A stretch of 64,000 nt of DNA, from positions 434,001 through 498,000 of the forward strand of contig JAACJP010000010.1 of the NCBI GenBank assembly GCA_013368375.1. The letters run 5' to 3'. Shown here one piece after another: positions 28,552 through 39,662 of the stretch (positions within the stretch are counted from its first letter, which is position 1; each line of letters starts with the position of its first letter). Position numbers and translations under genes: made by a program. The notes beneath the pieces were generated by a model. That model was not told where the DNA came from, ran no database searches, and was given only the letters and a program-made list of their open reading frames with translations. The stretch comes from Tricholomella constricta (Eukaryota; Basidiomycota; Agaricomycetes; Agaricales; Lyophyllaceae).

Positions 28552-30102
28552 CTATGCGTCGCTGAGCATGTCTTCCAGGACGGTCTCAGCGTGGTCCTTT
28601 TGTAGTGCGCCTATGAAATCCTCCAAGCCGTCGCCCTCGAGGACCGAGCTCAGGTTCTTCAGCGTCAGTCCGATGCGGTGATCCGTCACTCGCTCCTATA
28701 TCTAGCGTCAGCCATGATGACTTATTGGCTGGTAATGAGCATACCTGCGCGTAGTTGTATGTCCGGATCTTTTCGCTCCTGTCAGCTGTGCGCACAAGGT
28801 TCTGACGCGTTGCGCGGCGCTCAGCGATTTCGCGCATGATCTTTTGGTCCATTAGACGGCTGCGCAGCACGGTGAAAGCGCGGCGTCTGTTCTGCATTGT
28901 GTAAAGGATATGAATATTTCGATAGAGGCAAGAAAAAGAAGGTGGTAGACGGACCTGGTGCTGGCTGCGTTCGTCTTGCATGGAGACTGTGATTCCAGTG
29001 GGTACGTGGGTGAGGCGAACGGCGGATTCGGTTTTGTTGACGTGCTAGGGTGTTTCTATTATCAGATGAAAATGTAGAGATAGATGAAAGAACCACGAAC
29101 CTGACCACCAGCACCTCGTGAGCGCATGACTTCGACCTTCACATCGTCCATATTGAATAGCTCTTCCGTAGTACCTGTCTCCTCCATAAGCGGGAGGACC
29201 TGGCAGCGGTTAGGATGACGACCACTGTGGACACATATGGGGACCTACAATGGCCGCGACAGTGCTTGTGTGTACCCTTCCGCTCGCCTCCGTCGCAGGG
29301 ACGCGCTGCACACGGTGTACGCCACTTTCCCAGCGCAAAGCATCGTACGCGCCTTCCCCCTTCACCTCTACAATCGCGTCCTTGATGCCCCCGCCATCGT
29401 TCTCGTTCTGTGATACCACGCTCGCCTGCCACCGCCGCACGTTCGCGAGGCGCAGGTACATCCGCAGGAGATTCGCGAGGAACAGACTTGACTCGGAACC
29501 ACCCACACCGGACTTGAGCTCGAGCATCGCCGAGAGGTGTGATGTAGTTGATGGTGGGATGAGGAGTGCGGGGACGGTCGTTTCCACGAGCTCGGTCAGA
29601 GACTTGTTGAGAGATTGGTGTTCCTCGACTGCAAGAGCACGCATGGCCTCGTCGGAGTCTTCGAGCAGAGCGTTCGTTTCCTCTAAGAGCTAGTCAAAGT
29701 ATTTCAGGACGGTTGGACCAGGTTCAGCTTGGAGATAAACCTCGCGTATGCGTATCCATTCGTCCCATGCCGCTTGAAGAGGTTCCGACTCCTTTAGCTG
29801 TTTAAGGCGCGATATGTCGGCTGCGGACGACATTTCTTCGGAGAGCTAGCAGGTAATTAGCAGGTGCGGAGATGATAATAACGAGTAGTAGTGCACACTT
29901 GGGAAGAAAGCTGTGTTCGCTCCTGTACACGCTTCCCAAGGATGCGCATGATACGGGCATTCTTGGTGTCGGAGGTCGTGGGGGATGGACGGTGAAGATG
30001 AGAAGCAAACCTGCACAGCCTGCTACCGACGGGCGTTCGAATCCATCGTGAAAGTGAGAGCATGAAGAGGCGTTGTTTGTTTTCCATTACCGTGACAAAC
30101 AT
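28552..30102 (-). CDS. MRF1: mitochondrial peptide chain release factor 1
   Basis: Class I release factor that recognises UAA/UAG in mitochondria and releases the peptide. Likely mitochondrial presequence ([20 protein letters not shown]) in the first exon. The body has [20 protein letters not shown], then [20 protein letters not shown], then the catalytic [20 protein letters not shown] with the GGQ loop near 29105, split by an intron right after GGQ. It ends [20 protein letters not shown] ... EDMLSDA. Introns are about 50 nt. One near 29690-29745 must be removed to avoid an in-frame TAG; the splice gives [15 protein letters not shown]. The start at 30102 is the furthest ATG; the ATG at the presequence is an alternative. 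Confidence 0.9.
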
Positions 30103-30271
30103 CGAACTAATCGCGGACCCCAGAATTTGAACTCATCGTCGAAATTATCATAAAAAATGTACCGTATCTATTGATCGCCCCCTACCGTCTACCAGTCATA
30201 GCATAAGAGCAGCGCGAGTAATCGAGTTCGAACTCAATTTAGTGCACCGATGATCTTGCTGTGTTATAAAG

Positions 30272-32649
30272 TCAACTTGGGGCGCTCTGTTTTTCCCGGT
30301 CGTGAGTTGACACTGCGGTGCGCTCCTCTTCTATCTTCGCGCTGGCGTCGTATGCATCATTCTTTCGATGCCCGACAACGCCCACGCCGCGGAAGAAAAC
30401 GAGTGCGAGTACTGTTGCTGTTCATACAGAGATCCCATAAGCCCCGGTTGGCGAACGAGAGCGGTGAGAGATACGTACCTAGTACTCCAAATGCAAAGGA
30501 ACCCCACTGCGCCGCCTGGTAGCTGGCCAGGGTTGGTTTCGATGATACTGAATCGGCATCTACGACCTTTTGAGCCACCACGCGATTGAAGATCACCGTC
30601 GTCACTGTGACACCCAATGAAGTTCCTAGCTGCACACCATATCGTGAGATAATATATTCCCAGCTGAAATGGGGTTGCCATACTTGCGTCATAGTCTGGA
30701 ATAAAGCCCCGGCGAGACTTTGCTCATGGGGTTCCGCAACCTTAGCAATGAAGAGAGTGCCAGCTGTGAAGACAAAATCTGCGCCGCAGACTGAGAAGAC
30801 AGCGCCAGGGAAGCCAAACGCCCAATAGATCGCGTTGGGGTTGATGAGTGCGAAGAGGAGGCCCGCGAGTGAGGTTCCAAACGTACCCAACACTGTTAAA
30901 CACCACACAGCAAGCCCTATAAGCACACTATCGAACCTCGCATTCGCGTGGAGGGGGCTTTGATTGGAATGCGAATAAGACGCACCGATGAGATAAAGAA
31001 CTGGGATGCACCCAACTAACACTGCGACAGTGATATTGCACATGACGCCAAAGATAAACATGGGAAGGAGGCGCACAACAGTGCGGATTGGCGAATACCC
31101 AATGTAGTTCTGGTAATACAACTACTCAATGAATGAGACCAAAGATACTGCAAGTCAGAATCAGCGAGACTCATATTAATGAAGTATACGCACCTGCGCC
31201 CAGAAGCCCCATGACATGAAGGAGCACCATGTGAGGAACGCGATGCACATCATGACGGCAAAACGGCCCTTGGCGCGCCGCCAGAGGGAGACCCTCATGA
31301 GCGGTGGTGGGGAGGGCCATGAGCTGGCGGCTGGTGGAGGCAACATTGCTGGGGTCGTTGCTTGGCTGTCACCCTTGCTATCGCTCTGGAACTGGGCTTT
31401 CCGTGAAGCTTGACTTTGATTTTGGAGCTTCTCGAGGTGTGACTGCCAGATGATGAATAGGACGATGAGGAAAATGCCTGTTATCAGCAGCGCGATGATG
31501 TCTGCGTGGAACGTTCCATTAATATTCGTGTAACTCAATTTAGGGACGGAAATATAAATGCTAAAACGAAGTCAGACAAACGTAACGTACAAGGCGTTTT
31601 CCAGCCGTCGGGCGCGATCTCGCCTTGTCCGAGCACGAAGACAACAAGCACAAGCCCAGCAGTGACGAGCAGCGCGCCGAGCCAGTCAATGCGTTTGTCA
31701 ACCTCAGTTGAAGGGCAGTCGGGATCAAAAGAAATCATGCCGCCGATGAGGCAGAGTAGAGTGAGGCCCGTTTGGAGATAGAATGGGGACCGCCAAGTTT
31801 TACTTGATGGGGATGGAGGATGAGTCTTTTGAGATACGGAAGGGTAACGAAAGACGCACACTGTTTCTTGGGTTAGCACACCTCCGAGCGCCATGCCAAA
31901 GGCAGCCCCAACTGGTGCACCAGCCGCGAAAGTGGAAAACGCGATTGCGCGTGCGCGTGAGGGCGGAAAGGCGTGTGCGAGGATGCCAAGCTACATATTA
32001 CGAGATTAGTCAAAATTTACGCGTATCATAGTGAGAAACTTTACAGATGCTGGGATCGTTGCGGCTGCACCGATTCCTTGGAAGCCACGCAGTATATCGA
32101 GCGTCATTGAATCTGCACAGGAAAACATTTGGCTTTGATAGTTATAGGGGAGAGATTGAATACGGACCATTGGCAAAGCTACATCCGAGTGTAAACGCAG
32201 CTAGGACAATTGAACCGAAAATGAAGACCTTCTTGCGTCCATGTAAATCTGCAAGACGGCCGAATACAAGGAGGAGGCAACCCTAAAACGAAAGAAATGT
32301 GGTCATGACCTTATACAAGTGGAGGACACATACGGAGCTGAGAGGATAGGCTGAGACAAGCCATTGTAGCTGTATCTCTTCGATATCGAGGTCACGGCCT
32401 ATGATCGAGAGAGATATTGAAACGGCTGTGTTGTTTGCGTTCTGAATGGCATTTCAGGAGATTCTGGGCGAAGTTCCGCTGAGGAAAATGTGCACATACG
32501 TTGACAATCATTGCAAACGTGCATGTCAAGACGAGGATAACAGACGTGAGGGAGCTCCGCGTGGGATGGCCAGAGGTGTCGGCCTCGCGCTCGAGGTCGC
32601 GATCACGTTCGCCACTCTTGTCGCTAGCGATGCTTACGGAAAGCGACAT
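30272..32649 (-). CDS. MFS transporter, DHA2 (14-TM) drug:proton antiporter family
   Basis: Plasma or vacuolar membrane exporter. The N-terminal cytosolic part is charged (SGERDRDLEREADTSGHP). TM1 is VILVLTCTFAMIVN; then the DHA2 signature INANNTAVSISLSIIGRDL and LQWLVSAYPLS, and the MFS motif A region GRLADLHGRKKVFIFGS. Further conserved stretches are FQGIGAAATIPA and FAAGAPVGAAFGMALGG (antiporter motif C type, Gly-rich). TM helices continue through AVFSVCGADFVFTAGTLFIA to a last one, TVLALVFFRGVGVVG, followed by a short polar tail ending SAPS. About ten exons, with the final splice at about 30420-30480. Substrate cannot be read from sequence. The start is placed at 32649 (MSLSVSIASDKSG); an in-frame ATG at 32763 would add a poorly conserved stretch. 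Confidence 0.85.
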
Positions 32650-33676
32650 GATAGTAGTTTGCGGCGAGGATGCGGCGATTCTGCGAAGAGGCCATGAGTA
32701 ACGCAGGCGATATGTAATTCTCAACAATTTGACAGGTCCAGCAGGCGCGGCTGCAGACGGCAAGAGAGATCAATAGTGCACCCTGCCCGCCAAATTATCA
32801 GATAAGATCCTGAAGCCTGACTCGTCTCCTCCTTGGCGCTGCATTTCTACTTACGAGTATCCGGAAAACCCTCTACAGATGCCCAGATTGTTGCTTTGTC
32901 TCGCCCACAGTAAATCGACTGAACCCACGAAGCCACGGAACCAAGTGCGATGTTACGGACCCACGAGGCACCATGATCGAGTCTAGATCTACTTTTCTGT
33001 CAAAAATCATGATTGTACGTATCGCTGTTCATGCGAGGGAGTCCTACATTCAATAAGGCTAAACCATTGTTTTTCCACCCATGCGTGTGCCGTCATGCAC
33101 GTAGACCCGGATCATGCAGTGACCACCTACTCAGCTTCCAAACAACAAGTTATCATCAGTGATTTTGGTTGGGATTAACGTTGGCGATATGTTTAAACGC
33201 TTAAGAGTTCTCAAGGTGCTCGGTGATCTATCTCATGACTGGTCCCTCTACAACTAAGATCGGGAGCTCGGCTGAGGGGAATTGATATGCCTGCTACAGA
33301 ATCCACCCCTTCCTTACTTATCGAAACTAATAGTTGGCTGTAAAGGTAAAATACACTAAGGCCTGCCCCGTTTGAGTTAGGTGGAGAATTAGTCCAGCTT
33401 GCTAACAGAATAGTCTGTCAAGTTAAACTAGACGGGTTCCCGAGCAGGGCCTAAAGGTTGCAGCTGACATGAACACTTGAAAAGTTCACGCGAGCATCTG
33501 TCATTCCTTTAAGTTGAACTACATTGGCCGTCAGCATGCAGGAGAATATAAATATTTGTTATATGGCTCAAAAGACACAGAAACCAAACTACATGGAAAA
33601 ATTGTGTTCTATTCTCCCAAGATCCAAGATCCCTGACTGGCAGAGAGGTACGGTCGTCCCATATCGGATATCGCAA
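32650..33676. other. intergenic, about 1 kb
   Basis: This lies between the MFS start and the stop of the light-chain gene. It contains a possible short inverted-repeat element (33357-33453, listed separately). An open frame running from 33524 into the light-chain gene on the plus strand is antisense shadow and is not called. Nothing else was recognised. Confidence 0.5.
33357..33453. repeat. possible short inverted-repeat (MITE-like) element
   Basis: The ends form an imperfect inverted repeat: AGGCCTGCCCCG on the left and, on the right, AGCAGGGCCT (rc AGGCCCTGCT). TA dinucleotides flank both ends, as for Tc1/mariner-type MITEs. About 97 bp, without coding capacity. Only about 11 of 14 aligned end positions agree, so chance is not excluded. 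Confidence 0.25.
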
Positions 33677-34533
33677 TTACTGGCTGAGTATGGTGCGCAC
33701 AAAGGATTCGTAGTTCACATTCCCGTCCCTATATGGAAAGATCCAGAGATTCGCATTAGCATCGAGCAACAAACCCACGGTCTAGCGAGGAAGACACGCC
33801 CAGTTATAGGGAGCGGTGAATACCTGCGCCGGGCGGATGCGAGGACTGGAACAAGGATTAGAAACTCACGCGCCAATTTGCACGCCCTTCAGCAGCTCAT
33901 CGACCTCCTCGTCCGTCATCTTCTCCCCCAGCTGCGTAAGCACGTACCGCAGCTCGCCCGCGCCGATGAACCCATTTCCCTCCTTGTCAAAGACCTGGAA
34001 GCCGCGGATGAATTCCTCTGCGCGGAGAAAAAGAATGCAAACGCGTAATAGAGAATCAGTGACGATTCGCTGCGCGATGTCCCAAATGAGGCAGGTTGGC
34101 TTACCGGGTGTGCCAGCCGGTTTGAAGCCGTCAGGTCGATTGAGGATCTTCAAGAACGTATTGTAGTCAACTAACGGGGGATATTAGGCGCGTTAATATC
34201 ACATCGCCCAATGAGTCTGAACAGGGCAGGTGGGTGTATGGCGAATCCTCACCATCGCGTGGAGCAGCCGCAATGATCTCCCCGACCTCTGCTTGAGTAG
34301 GATTCTGGCCTAACGCACGGAGGAGGTCCCCAAGTGTCTCGCGCGGTACTGCACCCGTCCCGCGCTTGTCGAACAGCGCAAACGCCTCTTTGTATTCTGT
34401 GCATTGAAATCGATGTCAGCCATAAGTAGATTGCGGGTCGTGAGATGAACGGACCTGCGTTATCACTCTGAGCATGGATAACGCGAGATTAGATGGCAAG
34501 AACAGGTCGTAAAGCGGAAGAAAGGCTTACCAT
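33677..34533 (-). CDS. myosin essential-type light chain, Cdc4/Mlc1-like
   Basis: Calmodulin-fold EF-hand protein that binds myosin neck IQ motifs and is needed for the cytokinetic ring. The spliced product begins [20 protein letters not shown], then [78 protein letters not shown], and ends [13 protein letters not shown]. The NRPDGF and ELRYVLT...GEKM stretches are those of the Cdc4 family rather than calmodulin. First EF-hand loops are degenerate, as usual in light chains. Exon 1 codes only ATG (34531-34533), followed by a 63-nt intron (GTAAGC...CAG) and a 13-nt coding exon (34467-34455). Reading through intron 1 reaches TAA after 13 codons. About 140 residues, six exons. Confidence 0.92.
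34468..34530 (-). other. intron directly after the light-chain ATG
   Basis: A 63-nt intron with donor GTAAGC immediately after the start codon and acceptor CAG before AGT (Ser2). The next coding exon is only 13 nt (34467-34455), followed by a 58-nt intron. The joined frame gives MSDNAEYKEAF, the family N-terminus. Confidence 0.75.
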
Positions 34534-34661
34534 GATAGTCGTAAGGGGTTGGGTTGGACGATGGACGCGATGAGGGATGAAGGGTGGTTTGTATGTAATT
34601 GTTATGATCAAGCGGTGACGCCCTCCAGCGACCCCAATCCTCCATCTCCCCCTCGATCATC
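34534..34661. promoter_or_regulatory. short divergent promoter, light chain / proteasome chaperone
   Basis: Only 128 bp separate the two divergent ATGs at 34533 (-) and 34662 (+), so both genes must be driven from a compact shared region. It includes pyrimidine runs (CCTCCATCTCCCCCTCG) just before the plus-strand ATG. No TATA box is evident. Confidence 0.5.
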
Positions 34662-35710
34662 ATGGTACTTGTGTGCCTGCGATCCCACTCATTATTCGTC
34701 GCTAATACCTCTACTGTAGGACATTGACCCACTCGCAGATACTGCACCCCCGCGCCATGCGGTCGAATCTGATGAAGAAGAGGATGAATATAATCCCCTT
34801 CGTTCGAGTTCGTCGGAACTGAACCAGGTTACTGAGGTCAAGATCCTTGGGGAGTTGCCACGAGGCCGTAACCTAATTGTTGCCACTGGCGACGCTGCTA
34901 AATACTGGGCCCGCGGTGCCGACTTGGGCGAACAGAGCGGGGCTATCGCCGTGAATAACATACAGGTAAACGTAGTAACAGACTTTCTCTTGGATTAGAA
35001 ATCTGATTGTGCGATAGGTCGGCCTTGTGTTCAACCCAACGTGGACAAAAGCTACAATCATAATATCTGAGGCACTCACGAGGCTGCCTGCATGGTCGAT
35101 GCACCAATACGCGTCCACCATCCTTGGCTCCTTGACACCTCCCAAGTACGTCATCAGCAAGAGATCTTTGTATTCAAATCATTTGACGATATTTCCAGGG
35201 TAGCCCTATTCGACGCGTATCCTGTCCCGTCCTACATGACCGAAGAACCAGTACCGTTGCAAGACGCGCCACTGCGGTACCTGGCAACCTCGGCCGTTGA
35301 TCCTACTATAGTTCGACCCCATACCCACGCTCGCCACTTCCGATCTCTGACGTCTTTTCTAGAAGTCCAAGGCCGAACCATTTGCGCCACCCAACCTGAT
35401 ACAGTCAACCTCCGCGTCTCTGCTCTCAATTCTAAGCACAATCTACAGGCTAACGCCAGGCACTCTCGTCCTGATACCCTCCCCTCACATCCCTCACCCG
35501 CCGCCAAAAGTCCTGGAACCGTCCAACTTCCTGCAGCTGTCCGAGGACCGTTTTGAATGGCCAGATAATGTCATGAACGTTGCACAGGATCTTCTATTCA
35601 CCGCGCTTGGCGAGGAACTCCCTCCTCGTTGGGTACAGGGCAAGCAACATGGCGTCACCAATGGATCGAGGAAAAGGAGTGAAGTGGGAGACGGGGGAAT
35701 GTATATTTGA
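34662..35710 (+). CDS. probable proteasome assembly chaperone 1-like protein
   Basis: I do not recognise strict motifs, but the order of conserved stretches resembles fungal Pba1/PAC1-like chaperones of 20S proteasome assembly. The spliced product starts MDIDPLADTAPPRHAVESDE, has an acidic patch, then LPRGRNLIVATGDAAKYWAR, VGLVFNPTWTKATIIISEAL and TRLPAWSMHQYASTIL, then VALFDAYPVPSYM, EPFAPPNLIQSTSASLLSIL, RLTPGTLVLIPSPHIPH and NVAQDLLFTALGEELPPRW. Exon 1 is the ATG alone (34662-34664), followed by a 55-nt intron (34665-34719). Further introns lie near 34973-35020, 35141-35200 and 35310-35360; without the last one the C-terminal half is out of frame. About 280 residues. Confidence 0.6.
34665..34719 (+). 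other. intron directly after the proteasome-chaperone ATG
   Basis: A 55-nt intron from GTACTT, immediately after ATG, to CTGTAG before GAC (Asp2). Retention shifts the frame and meets TGA four codons into the shifted frame past the acceptor. The splice gives MDIDPLADTAPPR, a natural acidic N-terminus. Confidence 0.65.
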
Positions 35711-35874
35711 TCATCAGCACGACTCTTGGGTTGATATCATCGATCTCTTAAGCAAGATAAGTGTATGTATAAAATGGTAATAACGGTGCTGTGGCTATGA
35801 TAAAGGGTATAAAAATGAGTGGGAATGTGAATGACAAACTAAAGCAGTCCGTCCGCAGCTCCACATCTAACAGA

Positions 35875-38800
35875 TCATCGCCCAGGGAAAGCGCCGGGGA
35901 TAGGTTGTCTCCTCCGCTCGGGATGGTGGAAATACGTCCCATACCGAGTCGACCGCGACGGCGAGGCCGTAAGGGAGACCGGTATATCGTCGTTCCCTAC
36001 TACACTTGCCTCTGTGATTGAGTGTTCCAACCCGCCAGTGTTCTCCGTCCCAAAGTCCTCCTCATCGCTGTCCGCGTCGTCCTCAAGCCAGTCACCGTCG
36101 TCGGGCAACATGATGACGCCTGACGCAACATCAAAGCTCAGGCGATGGTTCAATCCGTTACTCCCGGACCGCGGTTGAGCATCTTCCCATGGATTATTTA
36201 CTGCCGTGAGCTCTTCCGCACCATTGGCTTGCGCGCCCGCACTGCTGGATGGGCCAGCGAGATCAAAATCGCGGGTGGGGGGCACGCTTGACTGACGTCT
36301 GCCGCGAACCGAACTGTACCGCTTTCGTAGTGTCAGGACGACAGCCTGTTTGTTCTTGACTACTCGAGGGGTGTCTCCGCGGTGGTTATGATTCATCAAC
36401 GTTTGGCCCTTCTTTAAGGGAAGCCAGGGCTCCGGAAGAACACCGGTGAGGGCTGGATGGCCATAACGTCGCTTCCCGGTGCTGACGAGGAGGTAAGTGC
36501 GCTGATCAGAGTACGGGCGAGAGCGAATCCTCACTTGAGCACGCCATTGTACCATCCTGCCATAGGCGGTTGCGACTACAAGGGAGAGTCAAGTCAGAAA
36601 TGATACGATCCTGAAGAAAACCGTCCACGCGCACATAATCAGTACGCTCATCCTCTGGGGCCACATAGAGGGTGTCGTCATTCTGGGCGTACCTCCTCTT
36701 GTTCAAGTTGCTGTTGAAATATTATCCATCATCAGCCTCCATGCAAATTTTCGCAAGGGAAAATATTACCTTTGCGACCACGTTACAGGATGCCCCGCCT
36801 TAAGTCTCAAAACGTCTGCGGTCTCCTCACCCCGTTGGACTTCGTGAACGGACGATAGGCTGACGAAAGTGCTCAGCGGCTTGAGATTCTTGTCAACGTA
36901 CCATGACCAGACGGCCGTTCCTACGAGTAGCGGTACCAGCAGGGAGGAGATAATATAGGATTTCCTTAGTGTAAAGATACCGATCATGAACACTAGGAAA
37001 ATGATAACACCCCAGATTAGGCGGACGAATGTGATTGGCCATGCCTGTCCTTGAGACTCGTAGGGCTTGTAAAACACTAGAGGCAGGTTCATTAGCTGGA
37101 TAGGTACAACCACGTTGTTTGAACGTACCGAACAGTAACTTGTACTTGTACACGACATAGCCCATGCCAAAGTAGAAGGCGCCGAAGAGGACGATGAGGG
37201 GCTGCGTCACGCTGTACAGCAGCGTGATGACGAACATCAGGATTGCTTGTGGATACACTACCCCGTAATTGATCATGGGCGGTGCATTAAGCTCTGCAAA
37301 ATCTGCGAAAACCTAAGAATCGCAGTCATTGGAGTAAAGCTAAGCCGCAAACCTCGAGGCGTGCGTGTAAGGAACATGCGGTAGAAGGCCCGCGGAATGA
37401 TGACGCCTAAATTGAGAAGTTGCAGAGGCATAATTCCGAGACCTAAATGATAATGAGACTGGTGTCTGATGTATTCACGCTATCCACACCTTGTAGAATG
37501 ACATAGGACAAGAAAAAATGCCTGGATTTGTTTCAGTGGACTCCTTTGTATCCGGGTGAATGAAAGCTTACCGTGCTCGTCCGGCCTGCAGGGCGATAGC
37601 TAATTTTTCTGGGACTTTGGCAGGAGAGTTGGCCAAGTCTCGCACAAGTTGCCAGTAGGTCGTTGCGAGAAGGAAAATGAAGACTACGTTGACAAGAAGG
37701 AAGAGGAAGTACCTGGAAGGATGGATGTTCTAGCATAATCAAATGAAAATGTCCTTGACTCACTTTTTCAGCAACGAGTATTCGACCCAGCTTCTGGCAC
37801 GATACCCTTGAGCATAGGTAAGACCTGAAACCAGCAATTCAGCAATTACATCTGAGGAGCATGTAGCTCTCACGTACCCTCTAAAATGAATGGCAGGCAG
37901 GCGTTTAGGGTGATCATCGCCATACTGGGTAAAGAATTTTGAACAATCGCCCTTATTTGGTCGTTTTGATCAATGAGTCTTCCCAGCCACGGCAGTGTCT
38001 TTTTCACTTCCTTGTAACTCAAAAGGCCAGCGAGAGCACCAATTGGGAAAAACCAGAAGAAGAACAGGAGACCCATGCATCCTAACACAAGGATATCACG
38101 GGTACGGATATTTGCCGTCGAAGGAGACATGTTGGACCAGACAATGTCGCGAGGTTCTGGTGCAGGGTAAGTAGTGACTTGCAATGGGTTTGGCGCATGG
38201 GCAACTTGAACGGCTATTTGCTAGGGAAGGGAAAAGGAATGAACTTTAGCATATACACAGTCAATTTTACTACTCACAGCACTGGACATCTTCTCAAAGG
38301 TGACAAACGCAGCCTGAGTAGCACGAAACTTCCCCGTCCTCCTCCTTTTCTTCACAAGTTCGTCGGCTTCCCTAAACTGCTTCTCCAGATACTCCAACGC
38401 GTCTACCTTCGCTTTAAACCAGCCGGGTCGCATAGTTGGGCGTTTTCGATGGGGTACCACAAATCGTCCCTGTCGAGGCTGCCCATCCTCGATATCGAAG
38501 TCCATCAATGTGGCAAAGCCGACATCTTCTGGATCGTACTCCTCCACAGAGCTCGGGTTTCCCACATAACTGACCCAAGCTTGTTCCAATTCCAACAACG
38601 CTTTGGTCCTTCTATCCAACAATCTCTTCAAGCTTGAAACCTCCCGACAGACGGTAACGCTCTCCACCGCGAATCCCATATGCTCAAAATACTCTGCCAG
38701 TGGGCGCTCGCCCTGTAGATGATTCGGGAGGTTCGTCACAAGTACTGTTCGCGCCGGGATCGAATGAACAAGTTCGAGAGAGAAGAGCTGACGTGACCGA

Positions 38801-39662
38801 ATAAATCGCCGATAATTCTGGTGGATGAAGTAGAGGGCAAGGATGGTGAAAAGATAGGTGAAGATCAAATGAACGGAGAGATATGAATTCGCGTCGTTGA
38901 TGAGGTCAAGCCAGTCGTTAAGCGGAGAGGTTTTGTTCCCAGGTAGCTCGAACGAGGATCTAAAAATTGGCCAATCCCCCTCTTCTCCGGGCCAGTCATC
39001 ATCTTCGTCTTGATTGAGATCTTTGTTGTGCTAGACGCATGTTAGAATCTGTACGAGCACGAATGACCTCGGTGAACAAACCTTCCAGTTGAGGGGCATG
39101 AGTATCGTGATTGCAAAGAATGAGCAGACTGAGAACAGATAGAAAGACATTTTGAAGAAGTTGAGGAGCTGCGTTAATGGTTATGCCGATCATCTTTAGG
39201 AGCTTGTAATTGTATAAGCTCACAACGGCTGCATCAAGGCCTACGATCTGTAGAACTGTAAATTCAGAGGTTCGGATAGTCGGCATAATCCATCCAAAGA
39301 AAGCCTGGTGTGCATGTGCCTCATGCGGCGAGAAACCTGAATAGTGATAAGTGGAGTGTTCCATTACAATCGGGCTGTTGATATATACCTTTGAGTTTCG
39401 TCCGGGGTGCAAACAACAGAGGCCAACGGTTCCGACAGTAGGAGAACAAGAAGAACGAAATTATGCCAATGGTCGCTGAGATCGTGAGCTGCGTCGTGAA
39501 CCATGGGCCCTCGAATTTCTCTGTTGGTCCAAGAGGCATGTCTCATCAAACGATGCCCACAAATGACGACATACTGGACTTACGCATGGGAGGGGATCCA
39601 GGCGGAAGTCCACCGCCATCACCGCCCTCATTGTCGAGGAGGTTAAAGAAAGTTGAGCTCAT
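35875..39662 (-). CDS. OSCA/CSC1-like (DUF221) stress-gated ion channel
   Basis: Multi-pass cation channel of the OSCA/TMEM63/CSC1 family (RSN1_7TM plus PHM7 cytosolic domain). N-terminal TMs: FTTQLTISATIGIISFFLFS near 39490 and the LFAPRTKLKGFSPHEAHAHQ segment with FFGWIMPTIRTSE near 39280. The cytosolic domain near 38220-38870 includes RTVLVTNLPNHLQGERPLAE and TQAAFVTFEKMSSA. It is followed by PEPRDIVWSNM, then the TM core ILVLGCMGLLFFFWFFPIGA, KKTLPWLGRLIDQ, SLPSMAMITLNACLPFILE, and later TM segments to about 36900. The C-terminal tail is long, polar and acidic (WLEDDADSDEEDFGTEN near 36050) and ends IPGAFPGR. About 1,000 residues with many introns. The start at 39662 (MSSTFFNLLDNEGG) is favoured; 39737 is an upstream in-frame ATG. 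Confidence 0.85.

Noticed and set aside
29690..29750. In-frame TAG in the release factor 1 gene, suggesting a pseudogene
   Set aside because: A 51-nt intron with a GTTTAT donor and CTAG acceptor removes it and gives the conserved RIRELLEETN continuity.
30180..30260. GAGTTCGAACTC, resembling a tRNA T-loop
   Set aside because: It is a simple palindrome; no acceptor stem, D-arm or anticodon arm can be placed on either strand.
33524..34048. 174-codon plus-strand open frame
   Set aside because: Its 3' half is the antisense of the light-chain exons (for example over the EF-hand region); the rest shows no family similarity.
35310..35370. Frame change in the proteasome-chaperone gene
   Set aside because: A short intron (GTTCGA...TTCTAG) restores the frame into KSKAEPFAPPNL; no frameshift is needed.
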